NCBI GenBank assembly: GCA_004843165.1
Contig: CP039459.1
Location: forward strand, 1,339,501 to 1,403,500
Length of the DNA stretch: 64,000 bases
Source: Acetobacteraceae bacterium
GTDB taxonomy: Bacteria; Pseudomonadota; Alphaproteobacteria; Acetobacterales; Acetobacteraceae
Direction of reading: 5' to 3'
Position 1 is the stretch's first letter; each line of letters begins with the position of its first letter. The position numbers and the translations under genes were made by a program. The notes under the pieces are model-generated. The model had not been told where the DNA came from. It saw only the letters and a program-made list of their open reading frames with translations, and did not search any database. This document shows, in pieces, positions 17,820 through 26,426 of the stretch.

Positions 17820-19304
17820 ATGCCAAAAGAAATCGTCATAAAGGAAGAGATTTCTCCGTTTGCCCTGCTAACTTCGGCAGATACGGCAAAAATGGATCAG
17901 GCGGCCGGTGAGATGCTTGAAACATTGATGGAAAATGCAGGGCGTGTCTGTGCCGATGTCTTTTGCCGGCATGTCTCTTCTGAAAAGACGGTTTTGATTG
18001 CCGCAGGGCCGGGTAATAATGGCGGGGATGGCTATGTGATGGCCCGCTATTTAGCCGCGAGAGGGTATCAGGTGGCCGTTGCGCCATGGCGCTCCCCAAA
18101 AACAGATTTGGCAAAAAAGGCAGCACAACGTTGGCAAGGTAAAATCGTTCATTTCTCCTCAGAAGAAGCTGCTAAATATGCTTGGGTTGTCGATGGGGTT
18201 TTCGGGGCAGGATTTAACCCTGAAAGAGATCTGCCAGATGAAATTTCGGATTTTATGGTATCGGCTAAAAATCGGATGGCGATTGACATGCCCAGCGGTA
18301 TTTCTTCCGACAGTGGGGCACTTGCCGGAAAGATTCCTGCTTATCAACGGACAATAGCCTTTACCGCAAAACGTCCGGGACATCTTCTTGCACCGGGTAG
18401 AAAAAAATGCGGTACCGTAGAGGTGTGTCAGATTGGTTTGCCGCCTGAATCCTTCAGGGCAATGGAAATCAAATTTTTCCATAATCATCCCGGTCTTTTT
18501 CATTTGCCCCTTCAAATTTTCGACAATCAATATAGTAAATATATAAGGGGTGTGGTGAGCATTGTTGGCGGAAGGAGAATGCCAGGAGCGGCTTGCCTTT
18601 CCGCAGATGCTGCACGCCGGAGTGGTGCGGGCATTGTGCGTCTTACTGTCTCTGAAGAAATGCTTTTGCCACTTGTCTTGGTAAATCCCGGTTTGATTGC
18701 AGACACAGATCCGCTGGAGGAACTGCTTAAAGATTCAAGGCGGAAAGTTTGGGTCTGCGGCCCTGGATTAAGTCCTTCGGAAGCTGGAAAAGCCTTTGAA
18801 ATTTTATCCAAATCAGAAGTGAAAATCATTGCGGATGCTGGCCTTTTGGGATGGGCGAGCGGAGACCCTTTGCGTTTACGCAAGGCATCGATCCTCACAC
18901 CACATGAGGGGGAATTTACCAAATTATTCGGAACAGAAGGGGATTTTAGCTTAAAAAAAGGCAATCGACTGGCGGCGGTACAGGCGGCGGCTAAGTTGAT
19001 CGGCACTGTTGTGCTTTTAAAAGGGAGTGAGACGATCATCGCTCATCCGGATGGGCATACAGCAATCAATCTTCATTCAACACCTGCCTTGGCGACCGCA
19101 GGATCTGGCGATGTTTTGTCAGGTATTCTCGGAACCTGCCTCGCCGCAGGAATGGATATTTGGGAGGGGGCTTGCGCTGGTGCGTGGTTACATGGCGAAG
19201 CAGGCATAAGAGCTGCTGAGAAAGAAGGCGGCTGGCCGATTGCGGAAGATGTCGTCAAGGAACTCGGCCATGCAAGACAAAGAGCTGAGAGTTTGCAAAA
19301 ATAA
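17820..19304 (+). CDS. nnr: Bifunctional NAD(P)H-hydrate epimerase / ADP-dependent dehydratase
   Basis: Repairs damaged hydrated NAD(P)H. The N-terminal half (to about residue 215) is the YjeF_N epimerase domain, with AAGPGNNGGDGYVMARYL and DGVFGAGF. The C-terminal half is the YjeF_C/ribokinase-like dehydratase, with GGRRMPGAACLSADAARRSGAG split over two motifs, ILTPHEGEF, and the ATP-site-like ATAGSGDVLSGILG. At 494 residues it matches the usual fused form. The start follows AGGTAGGAAA and the gene is 4 bases after the DUF2130 gene, so they are probably co-transcribed. Confidence 0.93.
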   Translation: MPKEIVIKEEISPFALLTSADTAKMDQAAGEMLETLMENAGRVCADVFCRHVSSEKTVLIAAGPGNNGGDGYVMARYLAARGYQVAVAPWRSPKTDLAKKAAQRWQGKIVHFSSEEAAKYAWVVDGVFGAGFNPERDLPDEISDFMVSAKNRMAIDMPSGISSDSGALAGKIPAYQRTIAFTAKRPGHLLAPGRKKCGTVEVCQIGLPPESFRAMEIKFFHNHPGLFHLPLQIFDNQYSKYIRGVVSIVGGRRMPGAACLSADAARRSGAGIVRLTVSEEMLLPLVLVNPGLIADTDPLEELLKDSRRKVWVCGPGLSPSEAGKAFEILSKSEVKIIADAGLLGWASGDPLRLRKASILTPHEGEFTKLFGTEGDFSLKKGNRLAAVQAAAKLIGTVVLLKGSETIIAHPDGHTAINLHSTPALATAGSGDVLSGILGTCLAAGMDIWEGACAGAWLHGEAGIRAAEKEGGWPIAEDVVKELGHARQRAESLQK

Positions 19305-19406
19305 AGATTTGCTTAAAAGAGCATATTTTAAATTCTGATTAAGACTTCTAAAAGGAAGCTGGCCTTTGGCTGTTTTTTCATCGTTTCCATAGGGTTTTTC
19401 TCTTGC

Positions 19407-20018
19407 ATGAATTTTACAAATATTTTGCTTTTAGCAGGTGCAATGGCCGGCTTTCAAATCAGTCCGGGCGTTGCCATTTTACTGATTGCAAAGAGTGGTC
19501 TCGCCGGTAGAGAACGATATGCCTATGGCGCAGCGCTGGGTGTGATTTCAAGTGGTTCTCTCTGGACAATCCTAAGCGTGGAGGGATTGGCCGTTTTGCT
19601 TTATAAAGATGCGCTGATTTATCATTGCCTTGAGGCGGCTGCCGCTTTTTGGATGTTTTATTTGGCATATCGGGCGTTTTTTGCAACGCATCAGCTTTTG
19701 ATGACAGACGGCGAGTTTCAGGGCAGAAATACGATTTTATACGGGCTGAGGGCAGGTTTTTTGGCAGATGTGACAGATGTCCAAAATGCGATTTTCTTTG
19801 CCATTATGTTTCCGATGTTCTCCCATCATGTGACAGCTCTTCTGGTGGTACTGGTGGTTGGTTTGATGAGCGGTTTTGTTTTTGGAGGGACGGCGTTTTT
19901 ATCCTGTAAATTATCCTCAAAAGTGCAGAAATATATTTATCTTATTGAATGTTGCTCAGGGTTTGTTTTTACAGCTTTTGGAATTGCCCTTTTGATAAGC
20001 TTGATTTTTTATTCTTAA
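19407..20018 (+). CDS. LysE/RhtB family exporter
   Basis: A 203-residue inner-membrane protein with about six hydrophobic segments, the normal size and layout of LysE/RhtB amino acid exporters. The N-terminal AGFQISPGVAILLIAKSGLAGR matches the family's GP(N)-x-x-hydrophobic start. A middle DVTDVQNAIFFAIMFPMF matches the conserved N-P-K region only loosely. Substrate unknown. It is convergent with the TIR gene at 20025, leaving only 6 bases between stops. Confidence 0.82.
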   Translation: MNFTNILLLAGAMAGFQISPGVAILLIAKSGLAGRERYAYGAALGVISSGSLWTILSVEGLAVLLYKDALIYHCLEAAAAFWMFYLAYRAFFATHQLLMTDGEFQGRNTILYGLRAGFLADVTDVQNAIFFAIMFPMFSHHVTALLVVLVVGLMSGFVFGGTAFLSCKLSSKVQKYIYLIECCSGFVFTAFGIALLISLIFYS

Positions 20019-20024
20019 ATTTTG

Positions 20025-21143
20025 TTATTCTGCCACGATCTGCGCCATAAAAAATCCCCAGAAGATATTGGCGACCTGTTCCGGACTGAAGCCATTTTGG
20101 GAGGGACGTTCTTTAATGAGCCGTTTTTCCCTAAGACTAGAGCGATGTTTTTTTGAACGTCCCCAGCCAAGCGAAGCCGGCCCTTCGACGATTTCCAAAA
20201 TACAAGAAGGTTGAGAGGAAATCTCCATGCGTCCATTGTTTGTAAGAAGAAATTCGCCCATGGAAATGGCAAACCCCTTTTCTTCTAGAGGCCCCTCATA
20301 ATAGCAAAGCAAGGAGGGCGGTAGGCCGTTTCCCATTTTGATCGCAACAGGGTCGCTTCGGCTTGCAATCGTGAGGGAGGCTTGGGCAATTATTTGTTTT
20401 TCAGAATTTAGACTGGCAGTGCTTAAAGTTGGTGAAACCATCTCTAATTTTTCTGAGAAATGAGGATTTTCCTGCTGATAGGCCAGTAGTCTTTTTTGAA
20501 AAATCCAAGAAATTTTTTGCAGGCTTTCCTGTACGAATGTGTTTCGTGCTTCTTCGGAGATTTTTAGAGGTGCTGGGCTTACGGCTTCATTTGCAGGGCG
20601 CTGTGGTGCTGATTTCTTTTGTAGAATTTCCTGAGAGGTTTGAATAATCGGGAAAGAGGTCTTTTTATGTTCAGGGCAACGGGCAAGACATTCTGCCTTT
20701 TGAAGATAAAGCGAGAGGCGGTTTATAATTTGGTTCCAAGGCTCTTGCGGATTGTGTTTCCAGCCTTCTTGATAGGTGACAATGCGTTTATCTTTGGGCA
20801 GAACAAGGCGCTGAATGACCCCTGAGATAGAGGTCCAGTGACATTCTTTCCAAGCAATCGGCAGAATTTCCAATTTTCCGGCAAGACGGAGCTGCAAAGC
20901 AATATAGAGCGCATCCCGGCAAGCGCCATTATAGACATAATCTTGGGTAAAAAGGGCTATGAAAATATCTGCCTGTTCAATTTTACGTTGATTTTCTTTT
21001 GTGAGGGAAAGCTTACGTAATTCGTCCTCGTCTTGAAGAATTTTAAGCTGCTTTGTTTCCAAGAAGGGCGCAAAATGTTTGATAACGGCCAATGCACCGT
21101 CTTTATCTTTGGGGGCATGAGATAAGAAAGCTTGAACTGTCAT
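20025..21143 (-). CDS. TIR domain protein, paralogue A (probable non-catalytic TIR)
   Basis: A 372-residue protein with an N-terminal TIR domain (about residues 1-140: VQAFLSHAPKDKD, IEQADIFIALFTQDYV). The C-terminal domain (about 200-372) is shared with the TIR protein at 24790-25914. Shared blocks include IIAQASLTIAS, SLLCYYEGPLEEKGF-x-SMGEF, SCILEIVEGPASLGW and GFSPEQVANIFWGFF. In paralogue B the presumed NADase glutamate is E79; the aligned position here is A78, with D77 before it, so NAD-cleaving activity is doubtful. The start at 21143 follows AAGGG; a longer frame reaches 21209. It lies downstream of hsdR across an opposed small ORF. Confidence 0.85.
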   Translation of the reverse strand: MTVQAFLSHAPKDKDGALAVIKHFAPFLETKQLKILQDEDELRKLSLTKENQRKIEQADIFIALFTQDYVYNGACRDALYIALQLRLAGKLEILPIAWKECHWTSISGVIQRLVLPKDKRIVTYQEGWKHNPQEPWNQIINRLSLYLQKAECLARCPEHKKTSFPIIQTSQEILQKKSAPQRPANEAVSPAPLKISEEARNTFVQESLQKISWIFQKRLLAYQQENPHFSEKLEMVSPTLSTASLNSEKQIIAQASLTIASRSDPVAIKMGNGLPPSLLCYYEGPLEEKGFAISMGEFLLTNNGRMEISSQPSCILEIVEGPASLGWGRSKKHRSSLREKRLIKERPSQNGFSPEQVANIFWGFFMAQIVAE

Positions 21144-21303
21144 TTTAAAGACCCTTTTATGATAAATTCTATTTGCTTTGAGTTTAGGCATTCCTTGGCG
21201 AAGGAACAAATTTTTCTTAAGAATCTGCGAGAGAATTTCATTTTGGACTAAAATAGTCTAATTTGAGGCACCTCAAAGAGATTAAAATAGAGAAGAGATA
21301 AAA

Positions 21304-21600
21304 ATGACAGCAGAAGAAGAAATTATTTTTACGATTCAGCAGGCTTGCGGTGTGCTTGGCGGCCCGCCTTTGGATGTTGCACAACATAAGGCATATGCTC
21401 AAGAATTTATTGCCGAACTGGCAACACGCCTCCCTGAAAAGGATGAGGGAACAGATGCAAAGATTGCCGCAGAAATCATGATGGAACTGGTCAAATCTAA
21501 AGGCCCGGCAGAACGTATCCTCAGAAGCCATGAAAGCTATGCCAATCTTTTTGCCAAAAAATTCGCCGGCATCCTCAGAGCAGAGCTAAATAAAGCCTAA
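21304..21600 (+). CDS. Small hypothetical protein in the defence island
   Basis: A 98-residue soluble, mostly helical protein (MTAEEEIIFTIQQACGVLGG), transcribed against its neighbours between the paralogue A TIR gene and hsdR. A GAAGAGA site precedes the ATG. No family recognised. Its stop lies 17 bases from the hsdR stop. It could be a housekeeping leftover, or a regulator or immunity partner of the TIR proteins; nothing in the sequence decides. Confidence 0.6.
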   Translation: MTAEEEIIFTIQQACGVLGGPPLDVAQHKAYAQEFIAELATRLPEKDEGTDAKIAAEIMMELVKSKGPAERILRSHESYANLFAKKFAGILRAELNKA

Positions 21601-21617
21601 GAGAGAAAAGGTTAGGG

Positions 21618-24600
21618 CTAAGATGCTGTGTTTGATGCATTTAGCTCTGCCTGTGTAATAATCCTTGTTATCGCTTCTTTTTCTAGATCTGGTGGGTATT
21701 TATATTTTTTGAGCAGGCGTTTAATGGCAATCCGCATTTTTGCACGCCCTTGCTCTGTACGCATCCAGTCAACGGTTGCATTCCGCTTTACAATCTTGAC
21801 AAGTTCCGTGGCCATTTCATGTAAAACAGGTTCTTTTAGCGCTTCTACTGCGCTGGTATTTTTGGCAAGCGCATCATAAAAAGCAATTTCCTCGATAGAA
21901 AAGGGACTTTCTTGGCTATCTTGAATCTCTTTATTGAGGGCTTTTGCATGTTTGATGAGTTCTTCGAGCATTTGAGCCGCCGTCAATTGCCCAACATTAT
22001 AACGCCCTACTAGTTCTTGGAGTTTTTCAGAAAACAATCCGCCTTTTGTTTGGTTTGTACGGCTAATTTTCTGGATGCGATCTGCAAGGAGGCGCTCTAA
22101 GGCCTCTACGGCAAGATTACGTTGCTTTGTTTCATTTAATTTATGCAGAAAAGCCTCAGAGAGCACTTCAACTTCAGGCTTATCAATGCCCATCAAATCT
22201 AAAATATCAATGGTTTCATCGGCATGAAGGGCTTTTTCCATTAAATGACGGATAGCTTGATCTATTTCAGCACGAGATTTTAGTTTCTCCGTTTTTAAAT
22301 GCTCTTTGCCAATTTGAGAATCAACAGCGAGGAAAAAGCCTAAATCTTTGCTAATTTTTTGCGCTTCATCTGTAGAGGGAACCAGTGCCCAAGCTGTTTT
22401 TAAGGTTTTGACAGCGAGTGGAAAACGATTGCGTGCTTCTTTTCTCTGAAAGTCATCTTTGGCCGCTGCTAATTCTTTTTGACGTAAGGCTAGAATATGT
22501 TCAACAGCATCCCTTAAAATCCGTAGGCGCTCCTCATGGCTTGTCTTATCGCCTAAGGCTTTAGGATAATTGATCCCTTGTGGAGAGCTTGGATTAAAGA
22601 AATCTTGAACAATTTTAAATCGTTTTTCAAGCTCTTTGATAGCAATCTCAATATTAACGCCCATCTCTTTTTCACCAGAACGCTCACTGTTTTTGGTATA
22701 ATGATTCAGCGCTTTCCGTAGGGCCTCAGCAATACCAACATAGTCAACAACAAGACCTGCTTTTTTGCCTTTAGAGACACGATTGACCCGTGCCATGGCC
22801 TGCATGAGCCCATGTTCTTTCATCGGTTTGTCAATATAAAGAACATTGAGACAAGGGGCGTCAAAACCTGTGAGCCACATATCTCGTACAATCACCAGTT
22901 GGAGTGGGTCTTCTGGGTTTTTAATACGTTCTGCCAGGAGAGTTAGGCGTTGTTTGGTACTTTTATGTTTTGCAAGTTCGGGGCCATCGCTGGCAGCACT
23001 GGTCATGATGACTTTGATCGCCCCTTTGTCATCGGAATCATTGTGCCATTCAGGGCGTAGCGCAATGATTTCCTCATAAAGATCTGCACAGACTTTACGA
23101 CTGAATCCAACAATCATGCCCTTACCGGGGACTTCCTGACTGTCTTGTCGTGTTTCAAAATGCGCTACTAAATGCTCTGCAAGTCTTTTTAAGCGAGGCT
23201 TTGATCCCATGAGCTTTTCCATTTGAAGATAGGCAAGCTGGCGTTGAACATTTTCCTCCTCTTCCTCTGCTACCGCATCGTATTTTTCTCTGATTTCTTC
23301 GAGAGCGTCTTTGTCGAGATCCAGTGGAATAAGATGGGGTTCATAATAAACAGGGACTGTGACTTCATCGAGGACGGCTTGGCTAATATCATAAATATCA
23401 AGATATGCCCCAAATAATCCTGTTGTGCTTTTATCCTCTTTTTCAAGTGGTGTGCCTGTAAACCCAACGAAGGTTGCCTTTGGCAAGGCATCGCGAACAT
23501 TTTGCGCTAGCCCTGATTTAATCTGGCCGCTTTTGGGGTTGAATTTGTCTCCAAGTCCATATTGGGAACGGTGCGCCTCATCGGCGAGGACAATAATATT
23601 TTGACGTTCAGAAAGGCGTGGCATTTCTTCTTCGTCCTCAGAAAGACCGAATTTCTGAAGCGTTGAGAAAATAATCCCCCCATTATTACGGTTTAAAAGA
23701 CGGCGTAAATCATCTCTTGTTTTGGCTTGCTGAGGTGTCGTCGTTAGAAAATCCTGCACTTCCCAAAAAGTTTGATAGAGCTGGTCATCTAAATCATTAC
23801 GATCCGTTAAAATAAGCAGTGTCGGATTTCTAAGCTCTGCCTGCTGAATAAGGGCACGGGCGAGGAAGGCCATTAAAAGGGATTTACCTGCGCCCTGCGT
23901 ATGCCAAATGACACCGCCTCTTTGATCGGTACGGCTGGCCTCTAAAATATGTGGAATGGCTTTTTTTAAAGCGTAATATTGGTGATAGCCCGCTAAAATT
24001 TTAATGCTTTCTTTGGAATCTTTCTTAAAGGCAATGGCACAGGAAATTAGGTCTAAAAAGACTTTTTTCTCGCAAACACCCTTCAGAAGATTTTTAAGAT
24101 TTTCATCTCCATTTGCTTGATGAGACGTGCGCCAGTTCATAAAGCGCCGAAAATTAGCGGTCAGGGAACCAATGCGAGAAGTGATGCCATCTGAAATAAT
24201 GAGAAATTCATTAAACCTTAGAAAAGCAGGAAGCTCAGCCTTATAGGTTTGCAACTGCCCATAGGCATCTTCAATATTAGAATCATTCGATGGACTTTTT
24301 AGTTCAATCAGCCCAACCATCATCCCATTAAGATAGAGGGCAATATCAGCGCATCTGGTATCTCGCCCCTCTTGCATCCATAGTTGACGAACCGCTAAAA
24401 AATCATTCTTTTCTGGATTTTTAAAATCAATAACGGACGCATATTCATGTTTATATGTGCCGTCTGACTTGCGAATACTGACATTCACGCCCTTTATGAG
24501 GAGATTATGAAGGCGCTCATTCTCTAAGGTGAGATTATCATATTCCGGACGGCGGAGTGCACTTAAAGCTGCCGAAATGGCGGCCTCCGGCATGTCAGGA

Positions 24601-24776
24601 TTAAATTTTCGTAATGCCGCCTCAAGGCGATTTTCTAAAAGCGCAATCTGGCGACTTTCCCGCTCTGAATTGGGAAAGCTCTCATACTTCCAATTCTCAA
24701 CCTTCCAGCCTAAATCCTCTAACCACTTACAGGCTGTCATTTCGAGTTCATTTTCAGAGAGGAAAGGGGAAATCAT
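21618..24776 (-). CDS. hsdR: Type I restriction enzyme, R subunit
   Basis: The 1052-residue motor and nuclease subunit of a type I restriction-modification complex; it translocates and cuts unmethylated DNA. The N-terminal PD-(D/E)xK nuclease has D144 in RCADIALYLN and E158-L-K160 in GLIELKSP. The SF2 helicase part has Walker A TQGAGKS (about 293-299) and DEAH (399-402), then GFTGTPLE. A C-terminal helical region binds the methylase core. The length is normal and the frame intact. It is preceded by the TIR paralogue B gene with only 13 bases between, so the two are one operon, while hsdM and hsdS are in a separate block upstream. Confidence 0.97.
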   Translation of the reverse strand: MISPFLSENELEMTACKWLEDLGWKVENWKYESFPNSERESRQIALLENRLEAALRKFNPDMPEAAISAALSALRRPEYDNLTLENERLHNLLIKGVNVSIRKSDGTYKHEYASVIDFKNPEKNDFLAVRQLWMQEGRDTRCADIALYLNGMMVGLIELKSPSNDSNIEDAYGQLQTYKAELPAFLRFNEFLIISDGITSRIGSLTANFRRFMNWRTSHQANGDENLKNLLKGVCEKKVFLDLISCAIAFKKDSKESIKILAGYHQYYALKKAIPHILEASRTDQRGGVIWHTQGAGKSLLMAFLARALIQQAELRNPTLLILTDRNDLDDQLYQTFWEVQDFLTTTPQQAKTRDDLRRLLNRNNGGIIFSTLQKFGLSEDEEEMPRLSERQNIIVLADEAHRSQYGLGDKFNPKSGQIKSGLAQNVRDALPKATFVGFTGTPLEKEDKSTTGLFGAYLDIYDISQAVLDEVTVPVYYEPHLIPLDLDKDALEEIREKYDAVAEEEEENVQRQLAYLQMEKLMGSKPRLKRLAEHLVAHFETRQDSQEVPGKGMIVGFSRKVCADLYEEIIALRPEWHNDSDDKGAIKVIMTSAASDGPELAKHKSTKQRLTLLAERIKNPEDPLQLVIVRDMWLTGFDAPCLNVLYIDKPMKEHGLMQAMARVNRVSKGKKAGLVVDYVGIAEALRKALNHYTKNSERSGEKEMGVNIEIAIKELEKRFKIVQDFFNPSSPQGINYPKALGDKTSHEERLRILRDAVEHILALRQKELAAAKDDFQRKEARNRFPLAVKTLKTAWALVPSTDEAQKISKDLGFFLAVDSQIGKEHLKTEKLKSRAEIDQAIRHLMEKALHADETIDILDLMGIDKPEVEVLSEAFLHKLNETKQRNLAVEALERLLADRIQKISRTNQTKGGLFSEKLQELVGRYNVGQLTAAQMLEELIKHAKALNKEIQDSQESPFSIEEIAFYDALAKNTSAVEALKEPVLHEMATELVKIVKRNATVDWMRTEQGRAKMRIAIKRLLKKYKYPPDLEKEAITRIITQAELNASNTAS

Positions 24777-24789
24777 AGGGGAGAAGTCT

Positions 24790-25914
24790 CTAATAGCGGA
24801 AATAGGGTGCAGTATCTTTTTCTTTAATTTTACTGGCTTTTTTAATCAGAAAATTCCAGAAAATATCAGCGACTTCTTCAGCAGAAAATCCTTCTTCTGA
24901 GGTTCGCTCTGCTAGAATAAGTTGGGATTGAGTAAATCCTTCAATCGCTCCAGTATGTTTTTGCCAACTCAATGAGGAAAATCCTTCGTGTAGCTCAAGA
25001 ATGCAGGATGGATCATGACTGCTTGAAGAAGCACCGCCATTGAGATGCCAAAAGGTTCCCATAGAGACTTTATATTTTCCATAGGATAGAGCCCCTTCAG
25101 AATAACAGATTAAAGAAGGCATTTTAGGAGTATTTGATGTGGCAAAGCCAAAAGAATTATCAGGAGCCGTTAAAACAAGGGAAGCTTGAGCAGCTAAATT
25201 TCCCTCAAGATAAATAGAGACAATTGCTAAGTCATTTGTCTTTTGTTCAAAGGAGCCTTGCCAGCCTGGACTTTCATTTTGAATGGCGGAGATTCTTTTT
25301 TCAAAAAATGCAGTAAGGGTCTTGAAGCTATTTTGAACGAAATTCTGTTTATCATAGTCAGTAAAATTTTTTGGTAGGGATAAGGTATGCAGGGATGTCG
25401 CAGAAATGTTCTGTGGGGTATCCTTAATTTCAGTAGGTGTAAATTTTACTTGGGTTGGCTTAGGTTGATTGAGTTTTTGTAAAACATCACGTAATTTCTC
25501 AATAACATTTTGCCATGCTTCATCTTCATTAAACCAAAATCTGGAAAGAATAGGGTGTCCATCTTTCGGAATACATAATTTTTGACTTAAAGGCGTATGT
25601 TTCCAGTCAGAAAAACGATAAATAACAGGAAGGACAGACATATTTCCTGCTGTTTGACGTTGCAGTGCAATTTGAAGTTCTTTATCCCAACAGTAGCCAG
25701 AATCTATATAATCAGGGCTTACTAAAGCGATGAAAAGCTGGCTATTTTCGAGTTGCTTTTTCACCTCAGGATCAATTTCTGTTCCTGCTGTTATTTGATG
25801 ATCTGACCAGTCTTTTATAAAGCCTTGACGCTTCAAGGTTGCAAGGCGTTTTCTGAGTTCTAAAAGCCCTGCTTCATCCTCATGGCAATAAGATAAAAAC
25901 GCCTGAACTGCCAT
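24790..25914 (-). CDS. TIR domain protein, paralogue B (catalytic glutamate present)
   Basis: A 374-residue protein with an N-terminal TIR domain: strand AFLSYCHEDE, then LENSQLFIALVSPDYIDSGYCWDKEL, with E79 at the position of the NADase glutamate in active TIR domains. A linker of about residues 140-190 is followed by the C-terminal domain shared with the protein at 20025. No membrane segment or other known sensor is visible. AAGGAT precedes the ATG. Its stop is 13 bases from the hsdR start, so it is translated from the same message. The inferred role is an NAD-depleting abortive-infection effector whose C-terminal domain senses a trigger, possibly restriction failure. Not a Thoeris pair, as no ThsA-like gene is present. 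Confidence 0.88.
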   Translation of the reverse strand: MAVQAFLSYCHEDEAGLLELRKRLATLKRQGFIKDWSDHQITAGTEIDPEVKKQLENSQLFIALVSPDYIDSGYCWDKELQIALQRQTAGNMSVLPVIYRFSDWKHTPLSQKLCIPKDGHPILSRFWFNEDEAWQNVIEKLRDVLQKLNQPKPTQVKFTPTEIKDTPQNISATSLHTLSLPKNFTDYDKQNFVQNSFKTLTAFFEKRISAIQNESPGWQGSFEQKTNDLAIVSIYLEGNLAAQASLVLTAPDNSFGFATSNTPKMPSLICYSEGALSYGKYKVSMGTFWHLNGGASSSSHDPSCILELHEGFSSLSWQKHTGAIEGFTQSQLILAERTSEEGFSAEEVADIFWNFLIKKASKIKEKDTAPYFRY

Positions 25915-26087
25915 TATATGATCCTTATAATTTATCTTTGGATTAAGCGCTTTACTTTATCAAGAATGGGCAAAAACAGCAAAAGTAAACTAAAAGTTGA
26001 ATAAGCTTTGAGAGAGCTTGTTTTCTAAGATCTTACAAACCATATATTTGCTAGGGTGGGGATAAGTTAGATGAGGAGTAACACCTT

Positions 26088-26309
26088 ATGACTAAGAAAG
26101 TTTTTATTGTTCCAGATCCTGCACATTCAACAGGTGAGCCTGTTGAAAAACATCTTGTTAAAAAAGCAGGTGGTGAAGTCGTTTTAGATGCTAAGACACA
26201 AAAAGAGGCGATAGAACTTGCCAAGGACGCAGGGTTTGAACCTCATGTTGCTCGTGAGAGAGAAACAAAGCCTAATCCGAATGATCCAGCCCATTGGCGT
26301 AAGGTTTAA
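26088..26309 (+). CDS. Small DUF2188-like protein
   Basis: A 73-residue protein opposed to the surrounding defence genes. The pattern fits DUF2188: an N-terminal strand KKVFIVPDP, a middle KKAGGEVVLDAKTQKEAIELAKDAG, and a polar end. DUF2188 proteins are small and of unknown function. The match is by pattern and moderate. A GAGGAG site precedes the ATG and a strong terminator follows, so it has its own transcript. Confidence 0.65.
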   Translation: MTKKVFIVPDPAHSTGEPVEKHLVKKAGGEVVLDAKTQKEAIELAKDAGFEPHVARERETKPNPNDPAHWRKV

Positions 26310-26321
26310 AAGCCTAGAAGT

Positions 26322-26352
26322 AAAAAGGGGAAAGAAAATCTTTCCCCTTTTT
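26322..26352 (+). terminator. Rho-independent terminator
   Basis: A 13-bp perfect stem (26322-26334 with 26340-26352) is flanked by A and T runs. It ends the DUF2188-like gene transcript and could also act on the minus strand. Confidence 0.92.
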
Positions 26353-26426
26353 TATTTAGGATAGTATCGGAAATACAGAGTAACTTTTGAGAAAGAAAAG
26401 ATTTCCAATCATGGGATAAGCTTTAT

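Noticed and set aside
20025-25914. Thoeris defence system
   Set aside because: TIR proteins are present but there is no ThsA-like SIR2/SLOG or macro-domain effector gene nearby.
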